This document shows positions 9,641 to 20,625 of a stretch of DNA of 64,000 bases, piece by piece. Where the stretch lies: NCBI RefSeq assembly GCF_033115175.1, contig NC_084840.1, positions 77,825,179 through 77,889,178 on the forward strand, written 5' to 3'. A program made the translations under genes and the position numbers. The DNA is from Lepus europaeus (taxonomy: Eukaryota; Chordata; Mammalia; Lagomorpha; Leporidae). Within the stretch, counting starts at the first letter, position 1, and each line of letters starts with the position of its first letter. The notes beneath the pieces are model-generated. The model was not told the DNA's origin. It did no database searches and saw only the letters and a list, made by a program, of their open reading frames with translations.

Positions 9641-12600
9641 TGTCCTAGGGACATTATTACATATCCTCTTGCACTCTTTAAAGGGGCCTCATTTGGACAA
9701 TAAATTACTTGGTCTCTCTAACTTTGGTTCACCACCTCTAGGATTTAAAAGATTAGAAAAATGAAGAGTGTAAAATTGCCAGATTCTTTTCTTTGTCAGC
9801 TCTGAGAGTCATAGAGCAGAGGTGGAGATTACAGTGAAAAATGGCTCAGGTTTCAAAGCCAGAGTTTTCTGCTGGCTACCTCTGGAACTCAGGAGGGGTT
9901 GGGAAGGGCTCTTCCTCTCCCAAGGGCTACAGTACATGCTATTGATCACTCATAACTTCTCTCTCCCCTTGTGTGGTCAGTGAGTCATGCAGGGGCTGCA
10001 TCACACCCCACGCTTTTGGAACGCCTGCTCATTCAACTCTGTCCCCAACCAGGAAATTTGCGGGTTGACCTACTGAGCTACTTTATCGCTAAGGAGCTAT
10101 CTGAGCCATGTAAGGCAGCTGAGGAGGACTGCTTGCCTCCTCACCGTCAACACACAATTAATTATTCACTGGACTATCTCATGCATAAGTTCACCATCAT
10201 GGTGATCAGCAGTCTCTACAGTATCCTCAGAATTGTGAAGGGGTGTGTATATGGACAGGAACTATTGTACAAGTCCTTGTTTTGCAGATCAAGAATTCAA
10301 AATGGAGGAGAGGAAAGTAAAGAGAGCCCAAGAAGGCTTTTGGGCAGTTGGTTCTTAACACTTATGAGGGACTCACAGATTAGGGACACTGAGTCATCCT
10401 TTAGCCTCATTTTTTCTTCTGGGAAGCCATGCATGTTGCTCAACTGTTATCACTCACCTTTGGACAGGTAACAGAAGGAAGTGTGACAAGGCTGGTGCAT
10501 CCTTTCTAAAGGAAAAAAAAAGAAAAAACAAGACCTGAGAAGAAAACCAGAGACTGCTCTCCAAATGGTTAATCAATGACAAAACTGGGGATAAAGTCCT
10601 TTCTGCACTGGCAAGTGTCCACCCACAGCCCATCTCAGGGGGCAACTCAGCCTTACCCAGCTGTGTCCTGCTCCTACTATCCAAGTGACAGCTGATCCTA
10701 ATTGCTCTCATTCCATTTTGTACATAGCACAATGTACCTAGGTTTTGCACCTAGAGCCTGAGTTATGTCTCCTAAACTCATTAATACATTATACTGTCAC
10801 AATACTACTTGTACGCCAAAAGTAACACTGACCCAGATGATCTTCAAGAACCACTCCAATTCTGATGGGAAATTTTTACGATCAACCCCTTTTCCTTTCT
10901 AGGACCTATTGGCTTGGGTACTCGGAAACATTATTTGTAAGAGAACTCAAGCTGTACAAGCTTTAGGGGAAAATTTGGGTTCAATCAACCTATAGATGTA
11001 GGTATGGAAGAAAGTTGATGTTACTGAGAGCTGACACCATATCAGCCAGCACTTTCTGTATCCCACCATCTGTCCCAGGCCTGGTCATAGTGTTGAGAGA
11101 TCACTGAATATTTCTCAAGAAATGATTATTCTAGGTGTGGATATAACCATCATACATGCCAAACAGATTCATTCAGGCCTCTGATACCTAGGCTTTGCTT
11201 GTGAGTTCGAAGGCATACCATTAATTGGAGGAATTTGTATTTGTAGACTTGCACATTCCTCATATCTGATCACCAGGACAGAAGCCACCAGGTGACCAGA
11301 GTCCTACTCCCAGTCACGTTAGCCCCAGAATTGGGGCAGAAGCACCTCAGTGACCCTTACCTGAATCTCATCTTATCCTTCCAAAAACCTCAGGTTGTGC
11401 TGAACCAGTGAACAGGAGGCATTGTGGATACACAAGCTTCAAATCGCCAAGTCTATTATTGATGTGCCCCATCTATACATTCCTGTGTACACATCCTCTG
11501 TGTGCATCAACATGCATGTGTCTAATACGAGTTCCAGGAAGGTGACAGCTATGCCATGAAGAATGAATGACTCATGTCTCTGCCCACGCTTGCCAGTGTG
11601 CAGACCAGCGTGAAGCTGTCCAGAGCCCAGTTTCACAGTGAATGAGGAACAAATTAGGATGTGCAGGTTCCCCTCCCCTCTCCCAGCTTCTGCAGGACTT
11701 CCAATCACTGAGAAGAGAAAATTGTTGTCTCTCTTAGTGATTCCCTCTCTTGTACTTCTTAAGAAGATATCTAAGATTGCAGGACAATTCATGAGGGCAA
11801 AAGCATCTCTACCTTCCCCATCCAGACAGCAAAGCCTACCTGCCAGTCCCCATGTCCCTACTTTGTGAGCTATGTGCACACAATTTATCAGTCTTCCCCT
11901 TCCTCCTCACCCTCAATTATTTCCTGTCCCCCACCCCTGTTCATAACTCACTCAAAATTTTGAGGATCAATTTTGTGCTCAGTTTTGTGTTGGACCCTGA
12001 GGATATAAAGATGAATAAGTCTGTGTCCCTGCCCACAAGGTAAGAACTGAGACAGCCAGAGGGAAAAAAATTGCCCTCAGATCACAATGAAAGTTGGAGG
12101 GGAGGAGAAATGTATGGTGAATGAGTCAGTCTTGACTTCTGTTTCCTTGTGAGTAGTCCCAAGAGTTGGCCAATAGAGCAAAATCTTTGCTATTTTGGAT
12201 CTTAGCTGGAAAACTGAAGGCATGGCTGGGCAAAAGGCATCATCATTCCCAAAAAAAAAAGGGGGGGGGGGTTGTGTTAAATTAAGATTACGTTTGTGGT
12301 GCCTTTTCTTGATCTGAGCCTCCCCAACACTGGACCACATACCATGGGTCACCCAAAAGCAACTGTCAACAACAAAGCCCAAGCAGGAGAGATGACATGG
12401 GTGTGGCTGGCCTTGCACAGCCAGACTTTCTATAGGTGGTGAAATCCAAACTATACTTGGCCTGGAAACATTTGATACCTCATGCAGAAGCTTTGAAGGA
12501 ATGAGGTTGCTTTCTGGAGATAATTCTGAACTCAGTTTAACTTTGACCTGGTATTTGCACCCACTCCTTATTAAAGTCCTTATACACCAAAACATTCCAA

Positions 12601-14284
12601 GGGGTGATACTGAGTTGGGAAGCAGAGAGAAGGTTGAGGCTTATAGTTCCCTTGAATCTGGCGGCTTTTCCATTAGCCAAAGTAGAATTTTCCTCCTAAA
12701 CAACCAGGATTTGAGTCTTTCTAAAGTTTTTAGTTTGCCTGTTTGTTTTACTGAATGCAAGTGGGAGATGAAGCAGCCTGGGTAGCAATGGAGGAGTAAT
12801 TGTTGACTTTTTATTCACTGGAGGTCCTAAGAGACAAGGTCTGAATATGTGTGGCAGCTCTCTTAGCCCTGATAATAAGGAATCACAGCAAACCAGTGGG
12901 TGATCTACACAGTCTTTGAGAAGCCACACATATGAGCCAGACCAGCACCTTGTGGTTAGTGTTTCCAGTCCCAGCAGAATTGTGGTAGAAGTCCTCAGGA
13001 CGGCTCGCAGAGGGACAGTCCCTCCATCCCAAAAAATCCCTCAGTACCAGACCCTGTGGGAAACTGAACCCAATGTCTCCTCTACCTCCATGTTCCACTT
13101 CCCTTCCCTCCCTGCAAGCAAACAATGCACATTCGTTCCCTAGTCCTGGTTGTGGCCACAGCGTGTCCTACTCCCTAGATGTTTCTTAGGTAAACCCCTG
13201 GCTCTGAAACATCAGAGGCCAAGGTAATGAAGGTGCTGTCCTCAACAATCTGAGTGTTTGGATGGACATCCCCAGGGATGGCAGAAAGATATAGGTCCTG
13301 TCTGTGCCAGGGATAGGAGGTACTGGGCTCACATAGGCAAACAAAAGCCTGTGTGAAGTCTGATCACATGCAAATTCCTCAACCTCCAAGCCATGTGATT
13401 ACCGTGGAAAGGAAAGAAGCTTATAGTGGACTTTTAGTTAAAGTTTTGGGATCACTTTATGGAAGATTTTTTCAGGAAATTACAGTCTGCCAGGAACCAG
13501 GAATCTGGGTGTGTTTGGCTCTACATGTTAGTCTTGATGGTCATGGAACACTCCAGAAGTCCACTATACAGGACCCACCCTACACTCAGTATTTTGGTTA
13601 GGTGTGTTTTGTACCATCACATCACTAACCCTGGGGCTTTCAAATGCCTCCTCCCTGCCCCTGTTCCACTCTTTTTCTGTTTCCGTAGAGGGGTTTATTG
13701 CATAGGGCCAAAATCAACACTGGGAATTGGAACAAAGGACAACTTTTCCAAGGGAGTGGCTGATGGTGCCTTTTTCTCTGTAGAGTTGACACCCCATCTC
13801 CACCTGCATTTTAGCTATGCACCCCAGCTGGACTAAGGGTATCTCCCTAGATTTAAGCTGCTAAGATTTCTCAAGTCTCTTTAGATTGGCAGCGAAGGGA
13901 AGGAGATATTGCTACACTGGAAAATGTCACCTTCTTCCATCTATCTCAAACCACAGAGTTGTATGATTAACTGTAGACATAGACAAATTCATTTCTGCCC
14001 TTTCCCCAGCAAACCCAAATGTGGGTCTCTCTGCCCTACAGCCTGGGAAGCAAGACAAAATGATTAACAGAGGCCCTAACTAGCACTTGGTTAACCATGC
14101 AGGGATTGCCTCAGGTAAGAGGAAAAATGTAAAATTCCTTACATCCATGAAGGGATGATAAACTGTTGGAACTGCAGCAGTTGGCTGGAATTTTACAGAT
14201 TCCACATCTCATAACCAAAGCTCAGAGTCAATCAATGCTCTCCTATAATTACCCAACACGAACTACGAACTCTTCAATACGTTT
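9641..14284. other. long unique intergenic stretch
   Basis: 4.6 kb with little recognisable repeat content. A weak L2-like segment lies at about 11945-12045 ('tgtgctcagttttgtgttgg', 'gaataagtctgtgtccctgcc'). An A10/G10 tract lies at 12250-12270. The longest frames (9971-10471 plus, 12077-12595 minus) have no recognisable domain. Low repeat density over this length could point to conserved regulatory DNA, but that cannot be judged from one sequence. Confidence 0.4.
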
Positions 14285-14455
14285 TTTAAAAGTTTTATTT
14301 AAGATATGCAAATTTCATGTATTTTGTATAAATGGATTCAGGAACATAGTGATACTTTCCACCTTACCCTCCCTCCCACTCCCACTTTTCTTACTCATTC
14401 ATCTCTCACCTATTCTCATTCTTATTTTTTAGAAAGATCTATTTTCAGTTAACTT

Positions 14456-14792
14456 TTTTTTTTTGACAGGCAGAGTGGACAGTGAGAGAGAGAGAAAGAG
14501 AGAAAGGTCTTCCTTTGCCGTTGGTTCACCCTCCAATGGCCGCCGTGGCCAGTGCACTGCAGCCGGCACACCGCGCTGATCCGAAGGCAGGAGCCAGGTG
14601 CTTCTCCTGGTCTCCCATGGGGTACAGGGCCCAAGGACTTGGGCTATCCTCCACTGCACTCCCGGGCCATAGCAGAGAGCTGGCCTGGAAGAGGGGCAAC
14701 CGGGACAGAATCCGGTGCCCCAACCAGGACTAGAACCTGGTGTGCCAGCGACACTAGGCAGAGGATTAGCTTGTTGAGCCACGGCGCCAGCC
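14456..14792 (-). mobile_element. CSINE (young), target site duplicated
   Basis: Reversed C-repeat from poly(T) and 'gacaggcagagtggacagtg' to the head complement 'gagccacggcgccagcc'. The direct repeat tattttcagttaactt is perfect at 14440-14455 and 14793-14808. Confidence 0.95.
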
Positions 14793-15098
14793 TATTTTCA
14801 GTTAACTTTATATTCATAAGATTACCCCTACACTAAGCAAAGAGTTCAACAAATAGTATGAAGGGAAAAAAAAGTGTTCCTCAATAGTTGAGACAGAGCT
14901 GTTAAAAATCATCACATCTCAGAGTGTCAATTTTACTCCTATAGATTACCTTTTAGGTACTCTATTAGTTACCACAGATCAGGGAGAACATATGGTATTT
15001 GTCTTTTGGATACTGGCTTATTTCACTAAGTATAATGGTTTCCAGTTGCATCCATTTTGTTGCAAACAATTAGGATTTCAATTTTTAGCATTGTGTAG

Positions 15099-15102
<4 letters not shown>

Positions 15103-15133
<31 letters not shown>
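15103..15133. repeat. (TA)n microsatellite
   Basis: About 15 TA units within the old L1, at the place where this L1 region commonly carries a TA-rich run. Confidence 0.9.
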
Positions 15134-15134
<1 letters not shown>

Positions 15135-15468
15135 CATAATTACTTTAACCAGTCTTCAATTGATGGAATCTTTACAACTCAAGTTAACAAATACCTATCA
15201 TTCCTGGGATTCAAATAGGACCCTGATTACCAATATGCTTTCATTCTTTGTTGTGATATTTTAGATATTTCTTTATTTTATTTTTTTATGCTTTAGCCAG
15301 AACTGCCATTTTATTTCCCAAAGAATTTAAAATGATTTACTAAAAGTAATTGGTTACTTATTGTAGTATCATTCAGTGACCAAAGTCAACAGATTCTAGT
15401 CAAGTTCTAAGTTTAATTATGTTGGCTACTTAAATAGGTTTGTTTTTTTCTTAAAAACATGAGTGCCT

Positions 15469-15793
15469 GGGGCCACTGCTGTGGCGCAGTAGGTTAATCC
15501 TCCGCCTGCGGTGCCAGCATCCTATATGGGTGCCGATTCTAGTCCCGGCTGCTCCACTTCCAATCCAGCTCTCTGCTGTGGCCTGGGAAAGCGGAAGAAG
15601 ATGGCCAAGTGTTTGGACTCCTGCACCCGCATGGGAGACCAGGAAGAAGCACCTGGCTCCTGGCTTCGGATCGATGCAGCTCCGGCCGTTGCTGCCATTT
15701 GGGGAGTGAACCAACGGAAGGGAGTGAACCAACTATCTCTCCCTCGTACTGTCTGTAACTCTACCTCTCAAATAAATAAATAAAATCTTTAAA
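15469..15793 (+). mobile_element. CSINE, target site duplicated
   Basis: The head 'ggggccactgctgtggcgcag', B box 'gattctagtcc', body 'cagctctctgctgtggcctg' and an (AAAT)n tail ending in 'aaatctttaaaa'. The flanking repeat ends 'atgagtgcc' (15459-15467 and 15800-15808) and extends leftward into A-rich sequence. Confidence 0.92.
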
Positions 15794-15809
15794 AAAAAAA
15801 TGAGTGCCC

Positions 15810-16848
15810 ATACTGAAAAGCCTTAGTTGAGTTCCTGTATGGGTCATTTTATGTTGATGTGGGAAGACTTTTAAAGCCTAGCTCACAGTTTTAGGAAGAA
15901 GCAGTTGCAAAGGTAGATCAACTAAAAAGCTACCTAAGAAGGTGACACATTAATTGCACAGGATTTCATAGACCTAGCACTTGAGTGAAGTTCACTAAAT
16001 AAAAATTGATTCAATGGTGGCTATAGGTCATTTCTGTGCCAATTAAGTTATTATCTAATCCTCCCAACAACCTCTGAAATAAATATTTCTCTCTCCATAC
16101 ACAAACCAATCCATGCAGAGTTTGTGACCTTCAAGAAGCCACATGATCACTCATTGGCACCACCTAGTCCAATCTGTGCTGTCTAGCATCAAGGCCTGGA
16201 CTCTTGATCACTGGAGTCCCAGGGTCTGGATTGACTTCCTTGTTCATATACTTAGCATCTGGTGATGAATTACTTTTCTTCCACGGCCTCTGCCTCCTTA
16301 TCTTGCAACGGGCATCATTATCAGCCATTCATTCACTCAAAGAACATCAGCAGTCTACACTGAACACTGCACTTGGACAGTGAATGGACAATGCTACTAA
16401 GTAGCCCCTGAGGTTGGTATTGAGATTAACTATGATGTCTATCAATTAATGAGCACATAGACAGCACATCATAGATGGGCCCTAGCTGATAACAGTAACT
16501 TCACGAAACTTTCTGAAACAACCCATGGCCACCAGACTCTTCACCAATTTCATGACCCTCATTTATCACCTGTCATGAGTTCAGTTCTGTCACTTGCCTA
16601 CTGGTAAGGTCCAGCTCTGACACTTACCTTGTATCTGCCAGTTTCTAGAAAGTGCTTACAGTGAACAGGAGGCTCAAAAGTGCTGACTGGCCAATCCCAG
16701 AATGCTGTCTACCCATGACACTAGGCAGTCTCTCAACTGCACACCACTGGTTCCTAGTCCCTCTAATCTTACCACAGCAAAGCGAGACAGCTCCCTTGGT
16801 ACAGAATGAAGTGGTTCTATTTGGATAACTGTTTCTCCCTCTGTCATT
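15810..16848. other. unique intergenic sequence with a MIR-like scrap
   Basis: A 'attatctaatcctcccaaca' segment near 16050 resembles reversed MIR. Nothing else recognised. Confidence 0.4.
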
Positions 16849-16850
16849 TT

Positions 16851-17187
16851 TTAAAAAGGATTTATTTATTTATTTATTTATTTATTTGAAAGGTAGAGCG
16901 ACAGAGACAGAAAAAGAGATCTCCCATCCACTTGTTCACTCCCCCACATGGCTGTGACAGCCAGTGCTAGGGCAGCCCAGAGCCAGGAGCCAGGAATCCA
17001 TCCGGGTCTCCTGCATGAGTGGCAGGGATTCCACTGCCTTTGCAGGAAGTGTCCTCTGGTCATTTTTGTCCCAGGCGATACAAGTACTTTATGGAGCCCT
17101 GAAACTTCAGGAGACTGCCATTATCAGCTGTGAGGGGGACTTTCTGGTCCCTCTGATACCAGTGAGCTAACTTCAGTACCAGGCCTC
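16851..17187 (-). mobile_element. old CSINE, internally rearranged
   Basis: The left end is clear: (ATTT)n tail complement, 'gaaaggtagagcgacagagaca', 'gagccaggagccaggaat'. The middle departs from the family after about 17030. A possible reversed head ('taccaggcc') is at 17187, so the right boundary is approximate. Confidence 0.6.
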
Positions 17188-18965
17188 ATAGGCAAATCAG
17201 CTGAGTGTGAGTTTTCCTTGAGTTTGAGACTGGGCAGAGACCCCAAACTCCCCATCCCACAGGAGGGAAGGGGGAAGTAATGAGATCATGTCTGCAGTGG
17301 GCCCCAGCCCCTTGGAAGAAGATCCTTCTGTAATTTCTTGGAAAGGGCTTTTCCTTCCAGTCATTTCGGCTCACACCGGCTCGTTTTTCCTCGTCTGGCT
17401 GCAACCACAAACAGCAGTCTGTGCAGTGTTGCCAAATTTCCATTTACTTGCCCTCTGGTCTTTTCGTGCTGTTGGGTTTCTCCTCTGGGGACCAGATGCA
17501 TGTCCAAATTTGAAATTGTATGGTCTGCACTAATCACTTAACTTTTCAGATAACTGTAATAAAGGGTGTTTGGGGATTTGAGGGGTTTCATTTTGTTTTG
17601 TTTTTTGTTTTTTTTTTTTTTCATTTGTATGCATTCCTTCACTCTGGGGAAGGACAGAGGTGGGTTTCTTTGTAGGCAGACCTTACCTATTGGGGAATAC
17701 AGTACCTTGGGCTCTGGGGATCCTTTGAGAGCTCTCAGCTATGTGCGGTTTCTTTTATTGGCTTTTATCAGGTTTCTTTCTCAGTGTGCTAAGGTGGATG
17801 TGGGTGGGGCAGTCCTTGAGCCCTCTAAACTCTACCCTGACACCATGGGACTGGACTCCGAATCTGCCTCTCATGCTGAACGCTTGGTGATTGACACCAA
17901 ACGCCTTTTCATCTAAGTTTTCATCCTCTCCTTTGTGAGATGGCCAGCCCTGGCCAGCATTGCACAATTTAGCATGGGAATGTGAAGATGCTTAAGGAGG
18001 GGCTCCTGCCCCAAGGAGCCACTGGGGCAGGTGGATGAGGGTGGAGGTGTGAATCACTGGGGCAGTAAAACAGGAGGCCTGGCAATCGAGGAAGGCATCG
18101 GGGAAGACTCATAGCTGGCAGCAGGAGAACCAGGAAATACAAGGCTGGACAGGTGAATAAGGGTGATATGGAAGAACTAGGCAAAGAATTAGATAGGAAT
18201 AAACAAAGCTGGAAAAATTTGTTCCCTGATACCTGTGTAGCACTGCATTGTAACTCCTCTCCCTTACCTGTCAATCCAGTATGCTCACTTTCCCATGATG
18301 CGCCTGTGTCTCATCCAGGACCAGGAAGGAGGAGATGCCATGATGGAAGTTAAGCTCCATTTAGAGGCACCATGAAACTCCCAGAAAGTCTCACGCACGT
18401 ATGGGTCCTTCTCTGGCCTCCTTCCATGCACCATCCTAGTAGGCAACTAACTGGCCCACTCATGACGGGTATCTCTCTGTTGTCCACACTCATACATGAG
18501 TGTATATTAGGTAGGCAATGAGGCAGAATCTCTAATCCTGTGCTAAGAAGTTTGGGTTTTGCCCTGAAGACCAAGAGTTTTCACAGGGTGTTGGTGGAGT
18601 CTGGGAAAACCAGAGGCTGGAAGACTCTGCCAATTCATCCCTCAGAGGGCCTCTCGGAGTGACTTAGTGAGCTGGAGGTCCAGGGAAACCCAGATACTCC
18701 AAAACCTTCCAGCAGGGATGTGCCTGGGGAGCTCTAGACTAATTAGAGGCAGAAGGTGAATTTCTGAAAGCTTCAAGGATTCTGTGCTTCAGAGCAAGGT
18801 CCTTGCCATGCAACCAGTCAGCAACTGTGTCACTTTGTGCAATGACCCCGACTCATCACCCAAATTCACCAGGGTGAGGCCAGGGCAGGATGGAGTGTTC
18901 TGCTTTGAAGTGAAGCGAGCATGGTCTGAAGGCAGGTAGGGGCCTGTGGTTAATTATCTTTCTCT
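17188..18965. other. unique intergenic sequence, no gene seen
   Basis: Contains a T-run at about 17588-17621 and no recognised repeat family. The 116-codon frame at 17566 begins in that T-run and has no domain. Confidence 0.4.
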
Positions 18966-18974
18966 CATTAGGGG

Positions 18975-19580
18975 TGAAGCAGGGTAGTGATTAAAAGCAT
19001 GGGTTTTAGGCCGGCGCCGTGGCTCAACAGGCTAATCCTCCGCCTTGCGGCGCCGGCACACCGGGTTCTAGTCCCGGTCAGGGCACTGATCCTGTCCCGG
19101 TTGCCCCTCTTCCAGGCCAGCTCTCTGCTGTGGCCAGGGAGTGCAGTGGAGGATGGCCCAAGTGCTTGGGCTCTGCACCCCATGGGAGACCAGGAGAAGC
19201 ACCTGGCTCCTGCCATCGTATCAGCGCGGTGCGCCGGCCGCAGCGCGCTACCGCGGCGGCCATTGGAGGGTGAACCAACGGCAAAAGGAAGACCTTTCTC
19301 TCTGTCTCTCTCTCTCACTGTCCACTCTGCCTGTAAAAAAAAAAAAAAAAAAAAAAAGCATGGGTTTTGGTGTCCAACACCCAGCTGAGAATCCCAGCTC
19401 TGCTACTTAACAGGTGTGCACACTTGTGTTTGTTTCTTAATATCTCTGGGCCTCTATTCTCTCATTAGCAAATTAGGGATCATAGAAATATCAGCTCCAT
19501 AGAGATATTCTGAGGATTAAACACTGAAAACTGCACCTGGAACCTTGTAAGAGTACAATAAAATTAGCTATCCTGGTATT
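18975..19580 (+). mobile_element. MIR, split by a young CSINE
   Basis: The MIR head 'gtagtgattaaaagcatggg' lies left of the SINE. The MIR body continues to its right with 'cccagctctgctacttaac', 'cctctattctctcattagca', 'ttctgaggattaaa' and 'gagtacaataaaattagct'. Joining the halves restores the usual MIR block order. Confidence 0.75.
19008..19353 (+). mobile_element. CSINE (young, near consensus), target site duplicated
   Basis: One of the best-preserved C-repeats here: 'ggccggcgccgtggctcaac' head, 'ggttctagtcc' B box, CpG-rich middle with 'gcgccggccgcagcgcgc', and an uninterrupted A tail of over 20. The target repeat aaaagcatgggtttt lies at 18993-19007 and 19354-19368. Confidence 0.96.
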
Positions 19581-19664
19581 TTGTTTTGTCAACATTTTTC
19601 TTTGAAACTGTCTTTGGATATTTGGAATAATAATAATAAAAAGCCTTTTAAAAATTTTGGAGGT

Positions 19665-19790
19665 AGGAATGATAATTACCTCCCCAACTTCCCGATGAGA
19701 AAACAGAACCTCAGGGGGCTAAAGAAGTTGCCTGGGATCTCACTGCTCTGGAAAAGGCAAGGCTAGGCTAGGAGGTTAGTTCTACTTCCC
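19665..19790 (-). mobile_element. MIR fragment
   Basis: Reversed MIR blocks: 'gatgagaaaacagaacctca', 'aagttgcctgggatctcac'. Opposite in orientation to the MIR just upstream, so a separate element. Confidence 0.5.
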
Positions 19791-19867
19791 ACCACAAGTT
19801 CAGCAGGGAGGAGGTTGGCTCTGGACTGAGCCTTAAAAATCAGCTTGTGTTCAGAAGGATGGATAAG

Positions 19868-20137
19868 GGGCAGGCATTGTGGTGCAGCAGGTTAAGCTGA
19901 CACTTGCAGTGCAGCATCTCATACCCAATCACTGGTTCGAGTCCCAGCTGCTCCATATCTGATCCAGCTACCTCTCTGCGAATGCACCTGGAAAAGCAGT
20001 AAAAGATGGTGCAAGTACTTAAGCCCCTGCCAACCACATGGGAAACATGCATGGAGCTCTCTGGGTTCCTGACTTCAATCTAGACCAGCCCCTGCTATCA
20101 CCATCATTTGGAAGGTGAACCAGCTGCTGGGTAGGAG

Positions 20138-20212
<75 letters not shown>

Positions 20213-20256
20213 GTCACTCTATTTTCAAATAAATAAATATATCTAAAAAGAAGAAT
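19868..20256 (+). mobile_element. CSINE with long CT expansion, target site duplicated
   Basis: The head is 'gggcaggcattgtggtgcag' and the B box is 'ggttcgagtcc'. The CT tract (20139-20213) is about 75 bp, the longest in the window. The flanking repeats aaggatggataag (19855-19867) and aaggctggataag (20257-20269) differ at one base. Confidence 0.9.
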
Positions 20257-20283
20257 AAGGCTGGATAAGCAGACAGTCAGGAG

Positions 20284-20592
20284 CCGGCCCTGTGGCTTAG
20301 TGGGTAAAACCGCTGCCATAGTGCCTACATCCTGTTTGGGCGCCAGTTCGAGTCCCAGCTGTTCCACTTCTGATCGAGCTCTCTGCTATGGCCTGGGAAA
20401 GCAGTAGAAGATGGCCCAAGTCCTTGAGCCCCTGCACTCACGTGGGAGATCCAGAAGAGGCTTCTGGCTTTGGATCAGCTCAGCTCCGGCCGTTGTGGCC
20501 ATCTGGGGAGTGAACCAGCAGATGGAAGACCTTTCTCTCTCTGCCTCTGCCTCTCTATAACTCTGCCTTTCAGATTAATAAATCAATTAAAA
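20284..20592 (+). mobile_element. CSINE (older)
   Basis: The head is 'agccggccctgtggcttagt', the B box is 'agttcgagtcc', the body 'gagctctctgctatggcctg', and the end 'tctgcctttcagattaataa'. It is followed by an AGC-rich run (20597-20625). Confidence 0.88.
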
Positions 20593-20625
20593 GAAGCAGC
20601 AGCAGCGACAGCAGCAAGCGGCAGT

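Larger units (their letters stand above)
14285..15290 (-). mobile_element. ancient L1M 3' region, split by a CSINE
   Basis: The minus strand matches the remembered end of old mammalian L1s. On the plus strand one reads 'gagaacatatggtatttgtc', 'ctggcttatttcactaagta', 'tccagttgcatccattttgt' and then a TA-rich microsatellite, which is that region in reverse. A young SINE at 14456-14792 cuts it, dating the L1 as much the older. Confidence 0.75.

Noticed and set aside
9971..10471. 166-codon plus-strand frame in unique DNA
   Set aside because: It is the longest frame outside repeats, but no domain is recognisable and it lacks a convincing exon boundary or promoter context. A length of 500 nt is not rare by chance in 64 kb on six frames.
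12077..12595. 172-codon minus-strand frame
   Set aside because: It runs through the A/G homopolymer tract, giving artificial Pro/Phe runs, and has no recognisable domain.
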